A DNA stretch of 64,000 nt from positions 522,501 to 586,500 of the forward strand of contig CAUYUJ010000725.1 of assembly GCA_963575745.1 (NCBI GenBank), written 5' to 3'. Source of the DNA: Prorocentrum cordatum (taxonomy: Eukaryota > Sar > Dinophyceae > Prorocentrales > Prorocentraceae). Below are positions 11,501 to 22,064 of this stretch, piece by piece. How positions within the stretch are numbered: position 1 is the stretch's first letter; each line of letters opens with the position of its first letter. The notes under the pieces were generated by a model. It was not told where the DNA came from. It made no database searches and saw nothing but the letters and a program-made list of their open reading frames with translations. A program made the translations under genes and the position numbers.

Positions 11501-14468
11501 TGCCTCTTTGTCCACACGCACATGAGCAGCTTGATGTCGTCCAGGGACCACGAGCTTCCCTGGAGGTGACCGTTAGTCCTGGCCAAGTCCTTAGAGTACG
11601 CTCCGTTCATGCGGATGTAGCGTTTGTGGTCTGTAGAAATTTCGGCGGACAGTAACGATGTCTTGAGGGCACCCCGCGTGCAGCGCAAGGTTAAGGCAGA
11701 TGTCCGTGATGAGGTAGTCGAAACACTTCTGTCGGTCAAGGGCAGCTCCAGCTAAGGGGAGGAGTAACGCCCTGGCGTGTTCGATGCGCAGGGCGAGAGA
11801 GGTGCTGACATCCCCAATGGTGGCTTTGGGAACAGCGCCGAAGCTCGTGGCATGGGTCCATCCTTGCCGCCAGGTCGCGAGGCTACGGTAGGCTGGCGCT
11901 TCCCACGCGTACATCCAAACGGAAAGAACCGAGAGAAGTCGTTGGTCCGTCGGGAGTTCCCCTCGGCCTTTTCGGAGGCGCGGGTTTGGCACGTGGCCAC
12001 GTGTTTAGGGGGGCTCGAGCCTCGTGCTCTGGGATGGTTCCAGTGCGTTTGCATAGCACGTAAGACCTGGAGAAAAAAAAAAAAAATGAAAAAAAAAAAC
12101 AAAAAAAAAAACAAACAACAAAGAAAAAAAAAAAACAAACAAAACAGAAACGAAAAAGAAAAAACAAACAAAACAAAAAAAAAAAAAAAAAAAAAAACAA
12201 AAAAAAAAAAAACAAGAAAAAAAAAAAAAAAAAAAAAACCTGGCGAAGAGGCGAAGGATGTCGTCGGGTAACTCCTTAGACTCCTTAGTTGTCCAGCCGT
12301 CGAGTCCCCCCGCGCGGCGCGGTGAACGGGTGCGAATGAAGTGGATGAGTTGGTCGTCGGTGAGGTGGAAAGGGGCTGCTGGTGATGGCGTAGGCAGCTC
12401 TTGTCGGTACTCGTCGTAGAAGTCCGCCCACGTCGGCATAGCTTCGGCGTCATGACCCGCGCGAGCGCGGTACCTGCCCAAGATGGGCCCCCAGGTGTCG
12501 ACCATGAGCTTAAGCATGTCTTTGGTATTGGCAACAATGGCGTTGGCGGGGAGGGCGTCGGGAACCTGGGCAGGTGGTGGGTCACGAGTGTGGCCTTCGC
12601 CGTTGTCCGTGTCGAGCGAACTACCGTCGCTGGGGCTGAAGCCGCCGGCGTCGGTGTCGGCATCACTATCGTCCGTGCAAGCTTGGTCAGGGTTGAAGGC
12701 GGTGGTGTCGCAGTGGAGCTGTGCATCGTCGGGAGTGGTAGGCGTGCGGAGATACGCCGTGGGCGAGCAGTCGGCAGCCCGTGCGTATATGGCCGCCTTT
12801 CGCCCGCTTGACTCGCGGACACCCTCAGCCCAAATCTTGGTGCGTTCAGCTTTGGCTCGGTTTGCACGTCGCGCCAGCTCTGAGTCAAGGTTTTGGATCA
12901 GACGGTCCAGGTGTTCTCCGCGTGGTGCTGGCACGTCGGGGGTCCAGGCCTCGGGAAAGGCCAGGAGGGCCGTGGGGCGCAGCTTGTGGCAGAGAAGGCG
13001 GGGCGCGGTCCACGTGCAGTCGATGCGCTGCGCCAGGTACGGCGGGATAGCACGGCAGTCGATATGATGGTGCTGTCCGATGAAGCGAAGCTCGCAAAGT
13101 TGCCGATGGAGCTTGCGAAGGCGGTTCATGTGAATCGTGGAAGCTCCGTAGGTGGGAAAGGCGCGGGGGACGGCGGGTCGCTCCTCTAACGTGGGTGTGA
13201 GCCCGTGCATGGTAGGGGCCTTCTTTTTTGGGTGGTCTGGCGGTGGGGGCGGCAGGTCCCGCAGCCGGGTGAGATGGTACTCATGGCTGGTCTCGTTTGC
13301 CAGGGCGAACATGCGTTCCACATCGTCGCGTGTGTCAGCCTGCTCCATGCGGTCATGGTATCGCCCTGCGATGAGGGTCCCTAATGCCTGAAGTTCGTGG
13401 ACCTCATGAGCTCCGTCGTTAGGAGGGTAAGGCGTGGGGGCCAGAAGGCGCGGGGCCGTGTGATCGAGGCGGCTAAGGTCGAGTGTGACCTGCAGGCCAA
13501 CATGGGACTTCGCTGGCAAGTCACGCAGATAGCAGAAGTCGGTGACAAGGGATCGCGCAGCTTGGTTGGCGATGATATAATCGATGCGCGAAGTGCGGGG
13601 CACTTGGTGACGCGGTCCCAGTCAGGGATATTGCCATATGTGTGCATGGTGTGGTCTGGTGTGCCTTCAGCGACGTTAAACCATCCGTGCTGCATCATGT
13701 GCAGCAGGTGTGGATTGTCGTCGATGTTCGCGTTGGCGTCCATGCAAATGAAATACGGGGCTGAGCCGACCCTCGCGGCGGCGCAGTCAGCAAGCCGAAA
13801 CAAATCGGTGCTGTCCCCTCCAGCGACCCCGTAGAGGCTCGCACTGTAGATCCCAGCGGGCCCGTGGTTGTTTCGTCGCCGCCTGCGGCGGTGCTGGGTG
13901 CAGAGCGGGAGGAAGGCCTCGTGCCATCGTTTCTTGGCCTTGAGGGTGGCGATACAGGACGCAGTGTCGTCGACGGTGGAGTCGACGATGGCGTCCTTAG
14001 AGAGGATGGCGACCCCCCCCCGAGGCGCCGGTGTTGCCCTCGACCGTGTGGTCCGTGCCACCGTGAGCAGCTTTGCGCTGGGCTCGCGCCAGATCCAGGT
14101 CAGGTCCCAGACTGGCCTGATATCCTCCGTGGTGTGGATTGGCGGCGTTGGTAGCGTTTCTTTGCCTGGTAGGCTTGGCATGTCGGGTCTCCTGCAGTGC
14201 TATGACTACGGCGTTGTGGTCGACACCTAGAGCGGTGATGGTTGGCCAGTTCGCTGGGAGACTCGTGATGTTGAGGCTGACGAGGTGGATGGAGCGACCT
14301 GGCCCGTCTCCGTCGGTGGAGCTGGGGTTAGCACGCCCCGCACGGTGGAGGGCCGCCTGGCCCTCACCCAAGTAGAAGGCTTGGCCACAGTAGGAGCTCA
14401 TGGCGTCGCGGCAGATTGGCTTGGACGGGGCTGGAGCCGCCGTCAGGCCAGAAGTATAGGCAAGGCAT
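8541..14468 (-). pseudogene. Element A ORF4: APE endonuclease, RT, CCHC knuckle, RNase H (broken)
   Basis: The domain order is the same as in copies B and C but the frame is broken. By comparison with B I see one-base indels near 14015 and 13598, a 2-base loss near 11630, an A-rich insert at 12071-12238, a nonsense TAG at 10891-10893 in place of a Gln codon, and an extra G in a homopolymer near 9050. Readable pieces include the endonuclease (QETRHAKPT; MDANANIDD; RIDYIIANQ with AKSHVGLQ), RT (AGGLDGWT; LDRQKCFDYL; NGHLQGSSWS; TTFVDDSNS), the knuckle ICRYC..EH..DC near 10390-10450, and RNase H (AATDGACT; HVFVDNQAV; FNRQADALA). In copy A the endonuclease frame is continuous with ORF3 upstream because of one extra base near 14430. 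Homopolymer indels could partly be assembly errors. Confidence 0.85.
12071..12238 (+). repeat. A-rich insert inside element A RT domain
   Basis: About 168 bp of A with scattered C, G and T, absent from B and C at the same place (B reads straight through near 29233). The insert is bounded by ACCTGG on both sides, a possible 6-bp duplication. It interrupts the RT just after the AGGLDGWT segment. It could be an inserted poly(A) sequence or an assembly artefact. Confidence 0.6.
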
Positions 14469-17400
14469 GGTCGACACTGCGCCGGGGGGGGTTCATAAAC
14501 ATCGGCAAAACTGCCTCGAAAAATCCTCCTCACTCCTGTACCGTGGGGGACGGGGGGAGGAGAGGTGAGACGGCAGCAGAGGGAGAGGGAGGCGACTCCT
14601 CGATCCGTCCTGCCGAGAACAAGAACAAAAGCAAACCAGCGGCGGCAACTCGGCGCGGCAGCGGCGCAACGCGCGCGCACATACTGCGCACGCGACACCG
14701 CTGGTCCGTCCTGCGGCGGCGCGCCCGCCCCGTCAGTACCGTGATGAGCAGCATCAGCTGGAACAGCTCGAGCGGCGCGGTCGGTGGCCTGGCGCTGAGC
14801 CTCATCCATGCCCGCTGCCGTGAGGCACGCGTTGCGGACAGGGCTGACTCCACGCGGGGCCGCCGCTGCCGCGGCAGCGGCTGAGGTGGCGGGGGCGCCG
14901 CCATGGCTCTGAGGAGAAAACGGTGAGCCGCCGCCGAAGCCCGCCGCGAGGTCCTTGACGCGGTACTTGTTCTTGAAGGGGTCGAAGGTCGGCGCCTCGT
15001 CGATGGGGGCGACAACGCGGGTGGGCGGTGGCAACTCCTGGTCCGTGGACGGCGTCGGCTCGAGGTCGACCTGGCCAGGTTCGTTGGCGCTGGCACCGAA
15101 ACGTGGCACCACCTCGGGGGCTTGGCCATCAGCCTGAGTCTCGCGGGGCGGCGAGCTCGTGGAGCTCCCAGGGGCCTTGCGCGAGCTGTGGCGGCTGCAG
15201 GACCGGCTGCGCGGGACGCGCCCGCCCGTGTGGCGGTCGCGTGGCGAGGTCGCCTGGGCGTTAGCGCGCGCAGAGTCCGCCCTGCTCGGGGAGCGGATCG
15301 GCGCTGCGCAGGGTGCTGGGCTGGGCTGGCGGGAGCCGCCTGTGCCGCCCGCCACCGAGGCTGCAGCCTGGTCAGGGTCGACGGCGTCAGGGCGGGGGCT
15401 GACGTGGTGGGCACTACCCTCGCTGTGCCGCGGGGAGGCGCTGTGGTGCGCCTGGGTGTACGTGAGGACAAGCGGGACGAGCGGCTGCCGCTCGCGCTCA
15501 GGGGGGCCAGGTTTTGCCTGGGCAGGGCGCAGCGCTGCGGCCACGTTTGGCGGGGGCGTGTGTTGGCGCGGTTGCCAGGCACGCACGTTCGCCTCGCGCC
15601 ATCCTTCAGGGCGCCCTGTCCTGCCTCGGCTGGGTGCAGCCCCCTGGGCTGAAGCCGCAGGGGTTACCGCTGCGGGCTGGTAGCTGGCGGTGCTATCATG
15701 GCGGCCTGGGTAATGGCCCCAGGCACGCGTGGACCCTGGCACGGGCGAGGTGGCCCGTGGGGGAGCCTGCACGCGTGCACGCGGGTAGCCGATGACCGCT
15801 GGGTGCACCCTGACGTGGGGGGCGTGGCCATAGCTGGAGGCGGCTGCTCCTGCCGCCGCGGGCCTGGCGCCAAAGGGGCCACGGTGATGGGCGGCTCCCC
15901 CGCCGTACACCGCGCTGTCGCCTGTCGGGACGCGCGCGGGAGAGCGGTTGCGTGGCGTGCTCGGCTGACCTGCGTCGCGTTGGTCGCGCTGCTGGGTGCG
16001 CTGCTGGGGCTGTTGGTAGCGCTGCTGGTCGGCTCTCGAGAGCGGGCGGGTGTCGGGGAGGATGGGGGGCACGTCGGGCCGCCGCCAGCCCTGATATACG
16101 TGCTCGAAGGCATGGTCTGGGTAGGTCTCCCCGACGGGTGAGTAGCGCCGCACATGCTCCACGTAGTCAATGTTCTGCGGCTCGGGGAGCACCGTGATGT
16201 TCACAGCTCGCTGGTGCGCTGGTCCATAGAGACAGAAAAAGAAAACAAAAAAACAATAAAAAAAAACAAAAAAAAAGAAATAAAAAAGAAAAAGAAGAAA
16301 AAAAAACAACAAAAAATAAACAGAAGGAAACAAAAAAGTAAAAAAAAGAAAAAGAAAAAAAGAAAAAACAAAAAAAAAAACAGAAAAAAAAAAAAAAAGA
16401 AAAGAAAAAAAATAAAAAAAAAAAAAATGGAAAAAAAATAAAAGGACAGAAAAAACAAAAGAAGAAAAAAAAAAAATAAAGGAAAAAAAAAAGAAAAAAT
16501 AAAAAACAGAAAAATTCTACCCACGGTTGCTGCGGTCGTGGTTCAGCTCGGCTTCGGTCGTGGCACGGCTCACCATGGCGTCGCAGAGGCGCATGTCGTA
16601 GTCGAGAGCTTGAGGCCCAGGGCCGCCCTCGGCATCCCAGTACAGTACGACATCTCGCCAGCGGGTGCGGGTAGTGTGGATGCGCTCGGCGATAGACTCG
16701 CAGACGGTCCTGACTGTGACACGATCCCTATGCATGTTGGTGATGGCTAGGGAGTAAGGTCGGCGGACCGTTTTGTTGAAGATGAAGTCCTCCTTGAGGG
16801 CCTGGTGAGGGCCGAAGAGCACGTAGCCTTCCCTCCACAGCTGTTGGTCGGGAGACGGGTCTTCAGGCATCCCCGTTCCTGTGAACCCTGGTGGCCGCCT
16901 CGTGCCGTCGGGCAATCCCTGCTTGAGGACGCGACGCGGCCTCGGTGGAAGATACCATTGACCCTGGTAACCTGCTTGGCCTGGTTGTGGAGGCTCCCCC
17001 CCGGGGCCTGAAGGCGCTCGGGGGAGTTCCTTGAGGTCGTGCTGGCTGGCGCGTTGCCGTATTGGCGGGCAAGGATGTGCGGAGGCATCCCTGTGGCACG
17101 GACGTCGAACAGGCTGTGCGGACTAGGCGGATGGGGGCACCTGCTGGAGAGGCAGCATGTGTCGGAGTCCCTGTTGTCGGTGCTGTACGCACACGTCCAG
17201 CTGTTGCAAGAGTAGTCCGTGGACCAGTCCATAAGTGCACGTAGTCCGCTGAGGGAGCAGTCTGGGCACGTTGGTTGGCCCGAGGTGCCGAGCTGCGTGT
17301 TGCGGCGGGCCGCACAGTACTGACAGCATTGGAATCGGCACTGTAGGCATGTCCAGCGTCCTGGTAGGGGCGGGAGCGCTTGCTCGTTGGTGCCTGCGTC

Positions 17401-20316
17401 GTCTGGGTGGGGTCGGGGTCGACCCCACAAGGGCCAGACGTCGGCGAACCAGGACTGGCCTGTAGTGCGGACCACCTCAGCGGGGAGGCGAGCGTCGTCA
17501 GCATGGCGCTCGATCCACTGGGCCCCAGGTCCGCTGGGATCATGACCGTGCGCCAAGTGTCGTCCGCCTTGACGTGGACTTGGGTCGGTGCCCAGAGCCT
17601 GGTAGTGGTATCGCCATGGTCGTGGTGGAGGATGACCCAGCCGTCGCGACCCGCAACCGCGGGGTCGATAACGCGGTGGCCCACGACGGTCGTCCCCCAC
17701 GGTAAGTAGGCGCCGTCGTGGTGCTCGCCCGGGTCAAGCCAGACCTCGATGCCAGGGGCATTGACACGGGCCCGCACATCGCGGACGTGAAAGGCGAGGA
17801 CGTGGTAGGCGGTCGGCTCCTCTTCCGTCTCGATGTGCTCCCACGTCTCGATGTCGCTGTTGTCCGAGGTGGAGTTTCCGCCGCTCTGCCGTGACGAACG
17901 CGAGGCGGATCGCCGTGGGCGGGCATGGCTTCGGGCGAGGGCGGCGGCCGCACTGATGAGGGACGGCGTACGGCGGTCGTCGGCTCCCGATGTTGTCGAT
18001 GAGCGGTCTGGACTGTGTCCCAGGGCGGCACCTGACTGGTAGGTGCGCGGTGGGCCAGACGCGGCCCCAGGGCTGGAGCCGCTGGGGCGCGGCTCTCGTG
18101 CGTCGGACTGCCCCCGCACGGGGGCGGCTTGCAAGCCAGTGTACACCAGGTCGATCATTGGCTGCGGGTCCAGCTGGAGCTTGCGAAGCGAGACGCGTGG
18201 ACGGGGCTGGTTGGGGTCGGCCCTGGTGGCGGCTTCGGTGTCGTAGTGCTGTTTAGCCCATGCTCGCGCTGCCTCTGGCGAGTATAGTGCCTGCGGCGGT
18301 GGCCACGCTGCCGCGATGTCCAGCCTGCGCCAGGTGTTAGCTTCCTGTCGCGGGCTTCAGCCGCCTCGCGGAGGTCTGGGTGATCGTAGCCGGCGATGTG
18401 GAGGGCGTGCGCACAGTCGCCCATGCCATAGGCTTGTGGTAGGGCACGGCACCTGGAGGCAGCTTCCGTGGGGGCACACCAGTCCATGCGGATGAGGAGG
18501 CCCAGGACCCGAGGGTAGATGAGGCGCGCTCCGTGGGCCTCCCCTTTCACGAAGTTGTGCCAGTTCTCACCGCGCGGCGGTTGGGTAGCCTCGCACATCC
18601 AGAGCGCGATGGGTCCCCACGCGAGGGTGTCGTCTTCGAGGCTGTAGGGCGGGTGAGGCGGCACTGCGTACCACGCGGCCAGCGACGGGTGCACACTCAC
18701 GTACGTGCGGCCAACATTTGTGGCGGTTCGACCCTTCGCTTCACGGCGGGGGCCTGGCAGGAGGTGACCTCCGTTGAAAGCGAGACGAGCCGCAAGGTCG
18801 CCGCGGGTCCCGTGCCAGAAGACCGTGGGCGTGTCAGTGGTGGGTTGACGGAGGTCCCACGTGAGGTAGGGGAAGATCGTCTCGCCTGAGTTCCCGCCCG
18901 AGTCTTCCAGCACCCAAGTGAGTCGGTTCGGGGGCCTCTGCATGATGTCAGTCCACGGCGCCAACGCTTGGAGCGTTGGATCATGGGTGAATCGAGGATG
19001 GTCGTGGAGTCGCAGGGCGTCTTTGATGTCCTCTGTAGTTACGCCACTGTTACCAAGCGCAAAGCCGTTTTGGTACAGGGCGGTGAGGATGCTCGTCGGC
19101 GGCACGGGGACCGCTGGGTCGCGCTGGATGGTGTTGCGTAAGTTGCGCGTCGGTGGCCTGAGGGCTGGGTGGGGCGTACCAGGGCCTGGAGGCGCCTGGG
19201 GCCTGGCGGGTGATGCGTAGCGTGCTCGCCGTCGTGGTGGTGGGGTGTCCATGTCGGAAGAGGAACCACGAGCATCTGCATGTCGGAAGATGGACCACGG
19301 GCTGTCGAGGGTGCGCTCACGTGTTTCCCTTGCCTCGGCGTCGCTGGCCTGGGCTGTGGCGTCTTCGTGAGTCGGTGGGTTACCATAAGCCGCGCCGCTT
19401 ATGGGGCCGTCTCGCGGGGACGGGCTGGTCGATCGTGGTGTGACAGACGAGGCTCGCGAAACCGCGGCAGTGACTTCGACAATGGCGGCGGTGGTGGCGG
19501 TGGTAACATCGGCGAACGCGGCGGCAACTGCAGCAGCATAGTGTTCCTGTAGCAGCGGGTGTCGAAGTGAGTGCACGTGCTGGCTCTCGGGTTCGTCGGG
19601 ATGCGTGCGCGGCCTTGTGTATGTGGCCTCGTCACGCGGCCTCCTGCTCGGTTGGCAACAGCGGAGGCACCACTGGGCCGTGGATGAGTCCAGGGCGCGC
19701 GCACAGATGCGGGCTCCTACGTGTCCGACGGCTCCTTGAGCGAGAAGTTTGGCGCCGACCAGAAGAAGACCGCAAACCACTCCGCCAGTGGCAATAGCTC
19801 CGAGTTTGCCACTGGCCCATTTCAGGGCACCCCCGAGGCCAGACCCGACTGCGCTGGCTCCGCCCGAGACGATATCTCTGAGTTTGGCACTGGTCCACTT
19901 GAGAATACCCCACAAGGCGGGCGTGACGTTGTATGCCGTTGTGCGTCGGGGCGTAGTGGACACAGATGGGCCTGGTGCGCCGCTTCACGTCGTCGTCGCT
20001 GCCGGTAGCTGGGGTCTCGGCTCGGTGTCGGCAAGTACCCGTCGATCTGGTCCTTGTACGGCATGGCTACCACGATGGCATACGTGGCCACGAAGAGGCA
20101 AATGAGACAGCCGCAGCGTCGGGAGGCCGCTGCGCTGTGCGGGGCCTCGTAGGAGCCGCTGGCGTCAGGGCTCGCGTCGTCGATGGGGTCGTTGTCGATG
20201 CCAGCCTGCCAGTGGTCGACGGCGCTGGAGTTGGAGTCAGTCGCGTTAGCACGGCAGACAAGGGTGCGGGGCGTGGTTCTGCCACCTGAGGTCTGAAGCC
20301 GTCCAGATCCAGCCAA
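14469..20316 (-). pseudogene. Element A ORF3: membrane segments, ART-like domain, Cys-rich domain, Pro-rich tail (broken)
   Basis: Relative to copy B it carries one-base deletions near 19978, 18346, 17528 and 17040 and an A-rich insert at 16233-16515. It is intact where B is broken: residues around PTVFWHGTRGD (near 18830) and NVGRTYVSVHPS (near 18710) read continuously over 18155-19963. Where B has a stop (33088), A reads Tyr (about 16095), so the Pro-rich tail joins the upstream domain. Downstream, its frame runs on into the endonuclease, so ORF3 and ORF4 may have formed one polyprotein. See the copy B entry for the domain description. Confidence 0.7.
16233..16515 (+). repeat. A-rich insert inside element A ORF3
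   Basis: About 283 bp of A-rich sequence absent from copy B, where the flanks join at about 33230. ACAGAA occurs at both edges, but the insert itself contains similar words, so the apparent duplication is weak evidence. It disrupts ORF3 between NRG and FCLYGPAHQ. Confidence 0.6.
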
Positions 20317-20354
20317 TGCTGCAGCGGGGCTGAAGCCGCCACTGCGCGGGCTGG

Positions 20355-21905
20355 TTAGAGCTGGCGATGCAGTGGGATGGCTTGTCTCGTCGGCGGCAGT
20401 GGCGCCTTCAGCGTCGTTGAGCTGTGCGCTGGGGTCGGCCTGGGCCGAGTTGTTGGGCGGACTGCTGTGCGACAGGGGCGCCCTATGTAGGGTTCGCTGT
20501 CACGGTCACGCTGGGCCGTGTCGCCTGGCGGTGTCGTGCCGTCGCGATCCTGGGTTTCCATGTCGTCCTGGCTATCGTCCGACGCGTGGAACGAGTCCAG
20601 GGATATGTTGCTGATATCGCTGGCCGCGATGTGCTGGAGCAGAAGCGGTTCGGCGTCGGCCGCGGGCTGGTCACACGTGGCGTGCTGGGCGAGGGGGCCA
20701 GCTGGCGGTGGTAGGTTTAGCGGTTCCATCGGTGCCGCGGCGAGCTCCGCCTCGACAAGCGGCTGCATGTCTGGCGGGTGGTGCAGGATCGCATCCGCGA
20801 GGTACGCCAGGGCGTCTTGGTCGGGTGGAGGGAGGCCTCTTGGCAGCAAGGCGTGGGCCCGTGAGAGGTATGGCGGCAATGGTGCCGTGAAAGCCTCAGG
20901 GCCGACGAGCTGGGCACGAGCGCCCTGGTATTCCAGAAGGAGGCCAAAGTAGCGGGTGGGGTACTCGTGGCTGCCCTGGATACGAGTGAGGTTGCGGTTG
21001 GTGCGCTGTCTGTCGGGGCCCGCTCTGTGCCAGATATCCTCGCACATGTCGAACGCGGTGCGCTGGCGCAGGGCGTCGTTTTTCTCCTCGGAATCCTCCT
21101 GGAAAAAGTGGTCGTACTGTGGCAGATGGAGCGTCGCCAGGATGTACGGGACGCAGTCCTCGAGCCATGCCCAGAACACGTCCTGATGGTCCTCACCTGG
21201 TGCCCACGCCGCGGCGCACGGTATGAGCCGTGCTCGGATCATCATCAGGTGCCAGAAAGCGGGGTCCTCCTCGGGTTCGCCCCTGGCGCACAGAGGGGTA
21301 GTGAGACCCGTGGGGCTAAAGCGGGGCACGACAGCGGGGCTGAAGCCGCCACTGCGTGCCTGGGCCTTGTCAGCGGCCCCGTCGAGGATGTGCTGCACGA
21401 CGGTCGAGGACAAGCTGAGGACGGACTGCGATGCATGTGTCGTAGTTGACGAGGGCGTGCTCGTAGGAGACATGCTGGTACTCGCCGTAGCCGTCGTAGT
21501 AGCCGTCGGAGTCCCAGGGGGGCAGCGCGTGGGGCAGGGCCCCTGGTGCTGCTCAAGCCAGGCGCTCGCGATGGCGCCCAGCGGCCCGGTGCCGCGCGGA
21601 CCCGCGGCGGCGGTGCTGTTCACGATCGGGTCCAAAATGGCGCAGTGATCGTATTTGTAGATGCTGTCATCGTAAAGGTAGAAGAGCGTCCCACGTTCAG
21701 CGTGTCGCAGGAAAACCTCTCCTCCGTGCTGAGGCGCACCGCCTGAAGACGGGTGTGCTCCAGCTAGCGAGGGGAGGGCCAGGCTGCAGGCAAGGCGCCA
21801 CATGATGGCGAGGCCTGGCGGGCGGCGCGAGCGATGAGCCGAAAGCTGCATGTCAGCACACGTCCTCAAATACCCCTGAATGCTCATGTACATTGCTACA
21901 ATCAC
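20355..21905 (-). CDS. Element A ORF2: 516-aa protein with signal-peptide-like N-terminus
   Basis: The frame is intact. It starts 159 nt after ORF1 and ends 38 nt before the ORF3 start, so the element is compact. Residues about 32-51 (LAIMWRLACSLALPSLAGAH) form a hydrophobic stretch ending in an A-x-A-like site, which resembles a secretory signal; an internal Met just before it could be the real start. A Thr/Ser-rich low-complexity stretch covers about 130-170. A probably folded region covers about 205-375, rich in Trp and acidic residues. The C-terminus is Pro/Thr-rich with an Asp/Ser-rich patch (ISNISLDSFHASDDSQDD). I do not recognise a family. LINEs do not usually encode such a protein. 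An envelope-like or ER-directed role is only a possibility. Confidence 0.7.
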   Translation of the reverse strand: MIVAMYMSIQGYLRTCADMQLSAHRSRRPPGLAIMWRLACSLALPSLAGAHPSSGGAPQHGGEVFLRHAERGTLFYLYDDSIYKYDHCAILDPIVNSTAAAGPRGTGPLGAIASAWLEQHQGPCPTRCPPGTPTATTTATASTSMSPTSTPSSTTTHASQSVLSLSSTVVQHILDGAADKAQARSGGFSPAVVPRFSPTGLTTPLCARGEPEEDPAFWHLMMIRARLIPCAAAWAPGEDHQDVFWAWLEDCVPYILATLHLPQYDHFFQEDSEEKNDALRQRTAFDMCEDIWHRAGPDRQRTNRNLTRIQGSHEYPTRYFGLLLEYQGARAQLVGPEAFTAPLPPYLSRAHALLPRGLPPPDQDALAYLADAILHHPPDMQPLVEAELAAAPMEPLNLPPPAGPLAQHATCDQPAADAEPLLLQHIAASDISNISLDSFHASDDSQDDMETQDRDGTTPPGDTAQRDRDSEPYIGRPCRTAVRPTTRPRPTPAHSSTTLKAPLPPTRQAIPLHRQL

Positions 21906-22064
21906 GCCCCCTGCAAGACTACGGGTGTCCCTACACCAGATAGCTTGCGCGTGCTGCTGCCAAAACAGACATGAGGTGACAAGAAAGAGATACGACGCGA
22001 AGAGGGGAGAGATGCCTCTGAAGGCGCTTCCTCGGAGGGCTGAGGCGGGCTCTCTGAGGCACCT

